Source: Gammaproteobacteria bacterium
Lineage (GTDB): Bacteria > Pseudomonadota > Gammaproteobacteria > UBA9214
DNA length: 5,228 nt
Direction: 5' to 3'
NCBI GenBank assembly: GCA_029881775.1
Contig: JAOULY010000174.1
Coordinates: 1-5,228 of the forward strand
Shown in pieces: positions 1 to 5,228 of this stretch (its first letter is position 1; every line of letters starts with the position of its first letter). The notes below the pieces were generated by a model. That model was given only the letters and a program-made list of their open reading frames with translations, was not told where the DNA came from and did no database searches. The position numbers and the translations under genes are program-made.

Positions 1-3000
1 CGGCACGGAAGGTGCCATCGACCTCGGCGGTACCATGCTCGACAGCAACACCCTGGCCGCCGGCGCGGAGCAGGTGAGTGCGTGGGGCGAGGCCTTCACC
101 GACACGGCCGACATCCTTATCTATGGTTGCGACCTGGCCGGCTCGTCGGAAGGACAGTTGCTGGTCAATTCACTCGCAACATTGACCGGCGCCGACGTGG
201 CGGCCTCCGACGACCTCACCGGCAACGCCCAGCTCGGTGGTGACTGGGAACTGGAGTATTCAACCGGTTCTATCGAAACGACTGTTGCGATCAGCAGCGA
301 GGCACAGAGCAACTGGTCGGGTGTGCTGGCTTTTAACGTTAACACGACCGCGGATACACCCGATGACAACCCCGGCGACACTCTTGCGCAGGATGCATCG
401 GGAAATACCTCGCTGCGTGCGGCAATCGAGGAATCCAATGCACTTGCGGGCGCGGATGACATCATCCTGGGTGCGGGTACCTTTACGCTCGGCCTGGGTG
501 AACTGCAGATCACAAGCGATATCACCATCACCGGTGCCGGTGTCGACCAGACTTTTATCGACGCCGCTATGCTCAGCCGCGTACTGAACATTACCTCTGG
601 AAGCGTAACCTTCAGTAATCTTACGATTCAGAACGGCAATGCCGTCACAGATAGCGGTGGCGTCAATATCGGGTCTGCTGCGACTGTTACCATGAGCTCT
701 GTCAAACTGACCGGCAACACCGGTGTTCGCGGCGGCGCCATCAACAATGCCGGCACCCTGAATCTCGTCGATGTCACCATCGACGGTAACCACGCGACCT
801 CCGATGCCGGCGCCATCTACAACACCGGCGTGGCGACACTCGACAATGTCACTATCAGCAACAATACCGCGGATAGCAATGCAGGTGGTGTCTGGACGCA
901 GGGTGCAGGGTCAGACTTCATCGCCACCAACACCACTATCAGCGGCAACAGCACAACAGGCAACGGCGGCGGTCTCTACATTGCCAAGCTTGCAACACTG
1001 ACCAACGTCACGATCACCAATAACACGGCTGGTCTGGGCAGCGGTATTCACGAAACCGGTGGTGGCGCGACCACCACCGTTACCAATACCATAATCGCCG
1101 GCAACCTGGGCTCGGCGGATATCAGCGGTTCCTACATTTCCGGCGGCAATAACCTGATCGGCAACAAGGGCACGGCAACCGGTTTCACCGACGGCGTCAA
1201 CAACGACCAGGTCGGCGACAACGTAACACCCATCGACCCGATGCTGGACGTGCTCGCCGACAACGGCGGCCCGACCTGGACCCACGCCTTGCTCACCGGT
1301 AGCACCGCGATCGACGCGGCCAACGATGCACTGGCACCGGCCACCGACCAGAACGGCAATACCCGTAACGGCACCGCCGATATCGGTGCATTCGAATATG
1401 GCGTTGGCAACGGCGCACCCGTCAATTCCGTACCGGGTCCACAATCAACTAGCGAGGAAACCGCGCTCGTTTTCTCTACAGCGAACGGCAATCTCATCTC
1501 AATCAGCGATGCAGACGCAGGCGGAGACGATCTGGCGGTGACGCTCGATGTCAACGATGGAACGCTCAGCTTATCCGGCACAACCGGCCTGACATTTATA
1601 TCTGGGAGTGATAACAGTGGGTCGATGACCTTTAGCGGTACCTTGGTGAATATCAACGCCGCTCTGGATGGGCTGACGTTTATGCCGGACCCCGATTTCT
1701 TCGGTGCGGTCAATCTTCAGGTTACATCCCACGATGACACCGGCCTGCTCGGTTCCTACACCTTCGACGATCTTGCCAATCCCGGGAATGACAGCAGCCC
1801 GGGCAGCCTGAATGACGGCGTGGTCAATGGCGCAACACCCGTCAATGATGCCACCCGAGGGGACGTGCTGAGCTTTGACGGTGTCGACGATGGCGTACAG
1901 ATTTCCGGACTCCTCGGTGAACCGGCGGATGTCACGCTTAGCGCCTGGATTAATTTCACCAAGGCCGATCCCGGCGAGGTCATATCACTCGGCGGTTCAG
2001 TGCTGTTACGAGCAGGTGATTGGGGCGCAGCTGATGGTATACGGACATCGTATTACGATGGTTCCTGGCAGAATCTGGATTTCAGTACCCCGATTACCGA
2101 CACCGGCTGGCGCCACGTCGCGTTTGTATTCGATGATACCAATGATATGCGGTATGTGTACCTCGACGGTGTTGAAGTCGCGAGCGCCGCAACGGCCACG
2201 TCTATCATTCATGGCGTGGATGCTGACACCTTCATCGGGCAGCACCCAACCGATCCGACCAACTTTTTCTTTGAGGGAATGATCGACGATGCACGGATCT
2301 ACAGCCGTGCACTCACCGCTGCGGAAATTACCAGCACGATGAACGGAGCGGCAACGAGCGATAGCGACATCGTGTCGATAACCGTCACCAATGTCGACGA
2401 TGCCGCCGTGATAACGGGGAACCTGTCCTACACCGGAAACGAGGGCGATGCCGTTGTCGGTGACTTGGATGCGACCGATGTCGAGGGCCTGACCGACGGC
2501 ACCTATTTCAGCGTGACCACGCCTGCCACCAGCGGTACTGCTACGATCAATGCCGCGACCGGTGCGTGGACCTTCACCCCGACCGACCCGAACTGGTTCG
2601 GTTCGGACAGTTTCACCGTCACCGTCACCGACGATCTCGGCGGCACCACCACGCAGGTGGTCAGCGTGACGCTCGCCAGTGTCAACGATGCACCGGTGCT
2701 CACTGGCGCCAACAACCTGACCAGCATCGACGAAGACCCGGTCAGTAACACCGGCACACTGGTATCGACCCTGATTGCCGGGCAGGTGACTGATGCCGAT
2801 GCGGGCGCGCTTACCGGTATCGCGGTAGTCGGGGTCGACGACACTAACGGCACCTGGGAATACACCACTGACGGCGGCAGCAACTGGTATGCCTTCGGTG
2901 CAGTGGACAGCACCAGCGCGCGCCTGCTGGCTGCCGACGCCAACACCTCTGTACGCTTCGTACCCGATGCGGGCTGGAACGGCACCGTGACCAATGGCCT

Positions 3001-5228
3001 CACTTTCCATGCCTGGGACCAGACCAGTGGTACGGCGGGCGGTACGGCTGATTTGACCTCCGCCGATACAGTCCTTGACCAGTTCAACTCGGTGTCCTAC
3101 TCGAGTCAGGATGGCACCGCAAACTGGACCTCTGACTGGATCGAGTATAACGATGACGGCTCACCTGTATATGTCGATTCAAGTGACAACATCTATATCA
3201 GCAACAACAAGCTGCACGTAGATAACCTTGATGGCGGATCATTCAGCCAGGTTACACGAGGTTTTGACCTTACTGGCGCAACGTCGGCAACACTCACGAT
3301 TGATTATGACGGCATCAGGGAAGGTACGGTAGGCGGTGACCGTTTTACAGTTGAAGTGTCCGATGATGGCGGTACAACCTGGACATTGCTTGAGGAGGTT
3401 ATTGCACCAGGTGCGACTACCGCCAATATGCCTTTCAGCGGGAGCCTCTCGTACACGCTGGAAGGCAGTGTTTCGCTCACCAATGACATGGTGCTTCGCC
3501 TGGCAATCTCGGCTGGCTTCGGTGGTACTAATCAGCACGTAAACTTCGATAACGTCCAGGTTGCCTACACCGGCGGTGGTGGTACCGGTGGCACCACCGC
3601 CTTCAGCACGGCCACTGCCAGCAGCAGCATTACCGTGAATGACGTTAACAATCCCCCAACGGCGGTCAATGACAGCGCCAGCACCGACGAGGATACCGTG
3701 CTGAACGTGGCCGCCTCCGGTGTACTGACCAACGATATCGATGATGGCGGTGCCGGCGGCACGGTCACGGCTGGGCATACGCTCAACTTCGATGCCGGCA
3801 TCGAGGCAGATACCAGCAATGGTACCTGGGAAGAGGGAAATGGGTTGGCCAGTCACGACTGGACGCTGAACAACTGGGGTACCGAGACCACTTATACCTC
3901 GTCGCCGACAACATTGCTTCCCGGTATCACAGGCGCTTATCAGTTCAGCGGTACCAACAGTGGCGCCACGGCGCCGAACTACGCCATTCTGGCCGGTGAC
4001 CCGACCAACGATTCCGCCAGTTTCGAACTCTGGTTCCGCCCCAATACCCTGACCGGACAGCAGATGCTGTTCGAGACTGGCGGTAGCGGCGGCACCGGCA
4101 CCTCACTCTATTTGGACGGATCAAACCTGCGTTTTTATACCTACAATGGGACCAATAGCTTTGAGATCGTAGCCGACCTGAATACCCTGGGACTGGGTGA
4201 TCCGACGAATGAATTCATCCAGGTAGTAGGCACCCTCGATCTGGTCGGCGATCAGATGGAACTGTTCGTTAACGGCGTTTCGGTGGGTACGACGGCCTAT
4301 ACCGAAGTGGACTGGTCGGGGAGCAATTTCTCCGGCCTGGGCATGGTCAACAGCAATGCGGCGGCAGGCAGCGGCAACCTCAATGGCGACATCGCCATTT
4401 TCCGTTTCTACGAGTCCGCCCTGACTACTGCCGAGGTAGACGACAATTACCAGGCGATCGCCGGAAGCGCCCTGACCGTGACCGAGGTCGAGGGCAACAC
4501 CGCCAATGTTGGTAACCAGATAACCCTGGCCTCCGGCGCATTGCTGACCGTGAATGCCGACGGTTCGTACAGCTACGACCCGAACGGCCAGTTTGACTAC
4601 CTGGGCGCGGGCGACTCCACCACCGACTCTTTCACTTATACCGTCGCTGACGACATCGGCCAGACCGATACCGCTACGGTCACCATCACCATCAACGGCA
4701 TCAACGATGCGCCGGTGTTGACCGGTGCCAATGACCTGACCGCCGTTAATGAAGATGCGATCAGCAACGGCGGCACCCTGGTCTCCAGCCTGCTATCGGG
4801 CCAGGTAACGGACGATACCGGCGATGCGGCCGGCATCGCCGTCATCGGCGTTGACGACACCAACGGCAGCTGGGAATACACCACTGACGGCGGCAGCAAC
4901 TGGTATGCCTTCGGCGCGCTGGATGCCACGAGCGCCCGGCTGTTGGCGGCCGATGCCAATACCTACGTGCGCTTCGTGCCCGGCCCGGACTGGAACGGCA
5001 CCGTCAGCAACGGTCTCACCTTCCATGCCTGGGACCAGACCAGCGGTACGGCTGGCGGCACCGACAACATCACGGTATCCGGCACCGGCGGGACAACCGC
5101 CTACAGCACGGCCACTGCCAGCAGCAGCATTACCGTTAACAGCATCAACGACGCGCCGGTGCTCGATGCCAGCGAGGCGAACCTGTGGCTGAGCACCACT
5201 GCGGACATGACCGGTTCGGCCGCCACCG
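1..5228 (+). CDS. Giant multidomain surface/secreted adhesin-like protein (DUF4347, beta-helix, cadherin/VCBS-like and LamG modules), partial at both ends
   Basis: One reading frame, with its first full codon at 2-4, stays open to 5227 (1742 codons) with no stop. The translation is made of recognisable extracellular modules from end to end, so this is a true coding frame; start, signal, C-terminus and stop all lie outside. Order: DUF4347 (residues 1-110), CSLREA-like beta-helix (111-467), split cadherin-like module with LamG (470-796), cadherin/VCBS-like module (797-894), split AWDQTSGT module with a jelly-roll-like insert (895-1215), split VCBS-like module with LamG (1216-1567), intact AWDQTSGT module (1568-1715), start of another module. 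Composition is typical of exported repeat proteins: Gly, Thr, Asp and Asn rich, strongly acidic, one Cys and about five Lys by eye. Proteins of this class are usually exported by type I secretion and act in adhesion or biofilm; that role is inferred from family knowledge. No RTX nonapeptides, transmembrane segment or catalytic enzyme domain is visible here. Confidence 0.96.
2..331 (+). other. DUF4347 domain, C-terminal part
   Basis: Residues 1-110 match the back half of DUF4347, a module found at the N-terminus of many giant secreted repeat proteins. Visible hallmarks are a Trp-Gly motif near residue 29, the strand and turn DILIYGCDLA (residues 37-46), LTGADVAASDDLTGN (about residues 58-72), GGDWELEYSTGSIE, and the closing NWSGVL. 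The upstream half, where a conserved Ser-His-Gly is expected, is cut off by the window edge. Cys43 (codon 128-130) is the only cysteine in the visible protein. The location implies that the gene start lies not far upstream, perhaps a few hundred bases, since this module normally follows the N-terminus closely. Function is unestablished. Assignment to the family is confident; the edge with the next domain is accurate to about ten residues. Confidence 0.9.
332..1402 (+). other. CSLREA-like right-handed parallel beta-helix domain with choice-of-anchor-Q-type end
   Basis: Residues 111-467. It opens with a CSLREA-type segment: FNVNTTADTPDDNPGD, then SLRAAIEESNALAGADDI and GAGTFTL. The two cysteines usual in this signature are absent; the second is replaced in NTSLRAA. 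A beta-helix follows, with repeated rungs of the form GG-A/V-hydrophobic, short turn, then VTI-x-(G/N)-N-x-(T/A). Rung glycine codons begin at about 656, 734, 809, 884, 968 and 1040. The domain closes with NGGPTWTHALLTGSTAIDAA and NGTADIGAFEYG, the conserved C-terminal cap of polymorphic-outer-membrane-protein-like/choice-of-anchor Q domains. Such helices occur in surface adhesins and in polysaccharide-active enzymes. No lyase or hydrolase active-site pattern is evident, so a structural or ligand-binding role is more likely. Asn ladders (SNNTA, TNNTA, SGNST) fit stacked turns. Confidence 0.9.
656..1114 (+). repeat. Beta-helix rung repeats, about six degenerate units of 24-28 codons
   Basis: Six consecutive protein-level repeats begin at the glycine codons near 656, 734, 809, 884, 968 and 1040, giving unit lengths of 78, 75, 75, 84 and 72 bases. 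The shared pattern is a Gly/Ala-rich start (GGAINNAG, AGAIYNTG, AGGVWTQG, GGGLYIAK, SGIHETGG), a Thr-Leu strand, and then a VTI-type strand ending in Asn-rich turns (DGNHA, SNNTA, SGNST, TNNTA, AGNLG). Nucleotide identity between units is low, so these are old structural repeats rather than recent tandem duplications. Confidence 0.8.
1409..2389 (+). other. Cadherin-like module (host 1), split by a LamG insert
   Basis: The first part (1409-1741, residues 470-580) is a familiar cadherin/Ig-like repeat of large bacterial adhesins. It has NGAPVNSVPGPQ, then SEETALVFS, ISISDADAGGD, VTLDVNDGTLSLSGTTGLTF, MTFSGTLVNINAALDGLTF and PDPDFFGAVNLQVTSHDDTG. This kind of module normally ends at once with a strand resembling SDTDTVAITV. 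Here that strand (SDSDIVSITVTNV) appears only at 2357-2389 (residues 786-796), after an interruption of about 205 residues. The insertion therefore sits in the loop before the final strand. Aspartates in DADAGGDD and in HDD could bind calcium as in related modules, but no site can be proved from sequence alone. Insert boundaries are uncertain by several residues. Confidence 0.82.
1742..2356 (+). other. LamG-type (Laminin_G_3, concanavalin A-like) domain, insert 1
   Basis: Residues 581-785 match the bacterial LamG_3 family, a lectin-like jelly-roll sandwich. The order of landmarks is typical: GSYTFDD and a short Asp/Asn-rich link, LSFDGVDDGVQI, VTLSAWINF, GWRHVAFVFDD, YVYLDGVEVAS, FIGQHP, then FFEGMIDDARIYSRALTAAEI. 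These domains often bind carbohydrate or protein ligands outside the cell; the ligand here is unknown. The domain lies inside the cadherin-like host, before its last strand. Its base and codon use differ from the flanks: 2041-2100 is 29/60 GC, and it carries the Arg codons CGA (twice) and CGG (three times), which are rare or absent elsewhere in the window. Family assignment is strong; ends are approximate. Confidence 0.9.
2390..2683 (+). other. Uninterrupted cadherin/VCBS-like beta-sandwich module
   Basis: Residues 797-894 form a compact module of about 98 residues that begins with NVDDAAVITG and continues with YTGNEGDAVVGDLDATDVEG, TDGTYFSVTTPATSGTATI, TGAWTFTPTDPNWFGSDSF and TVTVTDDLGGTTTQVVSVTL. 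The pattern TGxWTFTP followed by GSDSFTVTVTDD is characteristic of VCBS/cadherin-like repeats in large secreted proteobacterial proteins. Acidic turns (DLDATDVEG, TVTDD) fit calcium-rigidified inter-domain linkers, which is an inference. No insertion is present, so it serves as a normal-length comparison for its split neighbours. Confidence 0.83.
3047..3580 (+). other. Unassigned jelly-roll/MAM-like domain, insert 2
   Basis: Residues 1016-1193 interrupt module copy A. Landmarks are LDQFNSVSYSSQDG, TANWTSDWIEYNDDG, an IYISNNKLHVDN strand, FSQVTRGFDLTGATSATLTI, DRFTVEVSDDGGTTWTLLEE, MVLRLAISAGF and HVNFDNVQVAY. The run 'W..DW.E', a strand where the residues covary as ATLT(I/F)DY, 'VEVS.DGG.TW' and the closing 'FDNVQV' resemble MAM- or CBM-like jelly-roll domains often found with LamG in bacterial surface proteins. 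I cannot name a Pfam family with confidence. DNA composition stands out: 3181-3240 is 26/60 GC against 40/60 at 2641-2700, and the Arg codons CGA and AGG occur here. A glycan- or protein-binding role is plausible but unproved. The start could be about six residues later, since ADLTSA may belong to the host loop. Confidence 0.7.
3572..3601 (+). other. Perfect 10-bp inverted repeat at the downstream edge of insert 2
   Basis: GGCGGTGGTG at 3572-3581 is the exact reverse complement of CACCACCGCC at 3592-3601, with a 10-base loop between. It encodes the Gly/Thr-rich junction GGGGTGGTTA between insert 2 and the resumed host. It is inside an open frame and has no T-tract after it, so it is not an intrinsic terminator. 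Chance from alternating GGT/ACC codons is the simplest explanation. Confidence 0.6.
3647..4702 (+). other. VCBS/cadherin-like module (host 3), split by a second LamG insert
   Basis: The first part (3647-3748, residues 1216-1249) carries the usual opening NNPPTAVNDSASTDEDTV, then LNVAASGVLTNDIDDGG. In uninterrupted relatives the NDxDxDG loop runs straight into a strand of the form ALTVTAVxGNTANVG. Here that strand (ALTVTEVEGNTANVG) appears only at 4469, after about 240 residues. The remainder (4469-4702, residues 1490-1567) is complete: NQITLASGALLTVNADGSY, SYDPNGQFDYLGAGDST, DSFTYTVADDIGQTD, TATVTITINGI. The insertion is thus near the N-terminal end of the module, in the acidic loop, unlike hosts 1 and 2, which are cut before their last strands. 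The loop often binds calcium in related modules; the interruption may have altered that site. Confidence 0.85.
3749..4468 (+). other. LamG-type (concanavalin A-like) domain, insert 3
   Basis: Residues 1250-1489. A leader of about 50 residues (HTLNFDAGIEADTSNGTWEE, then HDWTLNNWG) comes before a LamG_3-like core: GAYQFSGTNSGAT, SASFELWFRPNTLTGQQMLF, ETGGSGGTGTSLYLDG, NLRFYTYNG, FIQVVGTLDLVGDQMELFVN, GVSVGTTAY, GLGMVNSN, and GNLNGDIAIFRFYESALTTA ending in EVDDNYQAI. The final 'I..FR.Y..ALT..E' matches the closing motif of LamG insert 1, but the two cores are otherwise very diverged, so this is not a recent copy of insert 1. Likely an extracellular ligand-binding, perhaps carbohydrate-binding, domain. 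GC is intermediate (31/60 at 4141-4200, 35/60 at 4261-4320), so the composition signal is weaker than in inserts 1 and 2. Confidence 0.85.
4703..5146 (+). repeat. AWDQTSGT-type module copy B, uninterrupted
   Basis: Residues 1568-1715 repeat module copy A without an insertion. Order: NDAPVLTGANDL, NEDAISNGGTLVSSLLSGQV, WEYTTDGGSNWYAFGALDAT, SARLLAADANTYVRFVP, WNGTVSNGLTFHAWDQTSGT, AGGTDNITVSGTGGTTAYST, ATASSSITVNSI. Where copy A carries about 178 residues, this copy has only DNITVS (codons 5063-5080), which fixes the normal loop. The DNA is markedly GC-rich (40/60 at 4981-5040). High DNA identity with copy A points to duplication within the gene or gene conversion between copies. Confidence 0.88.
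5147..5227 (+). other. Start of a further beta-sandwich module, cut by the window end
   Basis: The motif NDAPVLDASEANLWLS opens at residue 1716. NDAPVL also starts the modules at 2684 and 4703, so the tandem array continues past the window. Only 27 residues are visible, ending in TADMTGSAAT, too few to assign a subtype. Confidence 0.6.

Larger units (their letters stand above)
2684..3646 (+). repeat. AWDQTSGT-type module copy A (host 2), split by an inserted domain
   Basis: Residues 895-1015 and 1194-1215 form one module that is also present intact downstream at 4703-5146. The first part (2684-3046) runs from NDAPVLTGANNL through TWEYTTDGGSNWYAFGA, SARLLAADANTSVRFVP and WNGTVTNGLTFHAWDQTSGT. 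The second part (3581-3646) resumes with GTGGTTAFSTATASSSITVN. By eye copies A and B share roughly 80% of residues over the first 120, and many DNA differences are silent third-position changes. Perfect DNA matches include 45 bases (2854-2898 = 4870-4914) and 33 bases (3604-3636 = 5104-5136). This type of repeat is known in large tandem-repeat surface proteins; its function there is structural as far as is known. About 178 residues separate its two parts here. Confidence 0.88.

Noticed and set aside
656..1114. CRISPR or DNA tandem-repeat array
   Set aside because: The roughly 75-base periodicity is only at protein level (beta-helix rungs); the DNA of successive units is not conserved.
1132..1713. 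Minus-strand open frame of 193 codons, and similar ones at 911-1444, 2503-3087 and 3239-3856
   Set aside because: All are antisense to conserved domains, overlap each other in different frames, and are Ser/Val/Pro or Gly/Ala rich without recognisable domains.
1735..2365. Target-site duplications or mobile-element ends at the domain insertions
   Set aside because: The bases flanking inserts 1, 2 and 3 share no convincing direct or inverted repeats, and no transposase or intron motif is present. The inserts are in-frame protein domains, not mobile elements.
2006..3010. Long minus-strand open frame of 334 codons
   Set aside because: It lies fully opposite recognisable LamG, cadherin-like and AWDQTSGT modules. 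Its translation is a low-complexity Gly/Val/Arg mixture with no family motifs, as expected antisense to GC-rich Asp/Thr/Gly codons.
3572..3601. Intrinsic terminator
   Set aside because: The hairpin has no downstream T-tract and the coding frame continues through it with conserved protein sequence on both sides.
3749..4085. RTX calcium-binding nonapeptides
   Set aside because: Gly-rich pieces such as GGAGGT and GGSGGTGT were considered, but none follows the GGxGxDxUx pattern or repeats in tandem; any RTX block would lie downstream of the window.
4824..5192. Plus-strand open frame of 122 codons in another frame, with smaller ones at 237-587 and 1875-2282
   Set aside because: Arg/Pro/Ser-rich out-of-frame translations of the main coding sequence, with no domain and no convincing start signal.

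Overview
The window is the interior of one very large plus-strand gene. The frame whose first codon is at position 2 has no stop codon through position 5227 (1742 codons), and both ends of the gene lie outside. There is no intergenic DNA, RNA gene, promoter, terminator or CRISPR array. Residue numbers below count from the codon at 2-4. The product looks like a giant secreted or surface-displayed multidomain adhesin-like protein of a Gram-negative bacterium. GC-rich DNA, a DUF4347 N-terminal module, tandem cadherin/VCBS-like beta-sandwiches and LamG domains are the usual make-up of such proteins in marine or aquatic proteobacteria. The species cannot be named from this window.

Layout: (1) 2-331, C-terminal part of DUF4347, holding the only cysteine in the window. 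(2) 332-1402, a CSLREA-like/right-handed beta-helix domain with visible rungs of 24-28 residues, closed by a choice-of-anchor-Q-type end. (3) 1409-2389, a cadherin-like module interrupted by a LamG domain. (4) 2390-2683, an intact cadherin/VCBS-like module. (5) 2684-3646, a tryptophan-rich 'AWDQTSGT' module (copy A) interrupted by an unassigned jelly-roll-like domain. (6) 3647-4702, a VCBS-like module interrupted by a second LamG domain. (7) 4703-5146, a second, uninterrupted 'AWDQTSGT' module (copy B). (8) 5147-5227, the first residues of a further module.

The most interesting feature is a recurring architecture. Three of the five visible beta-sandwich modules are split in a loop by an insertion of about 180-240 residues (LamG, jelly-roll-like, LamG), and each host resumes in frame with its expected remaining strands. 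Copy B is a natural uninterrupted control that places one insertion to within a few residues. Inserts 1 and 2 are visibly lower in GC and use Arg codons (CGA, AGG) not seen elsewhere in the window, which suggests they were acquired as modules. I infer that the tandem sandwiches form a stalk from whose loops likely ligand-binding domains project. Ligand, secretion route (type I secretion is usual for this class) and anchoring cannot be seen here.
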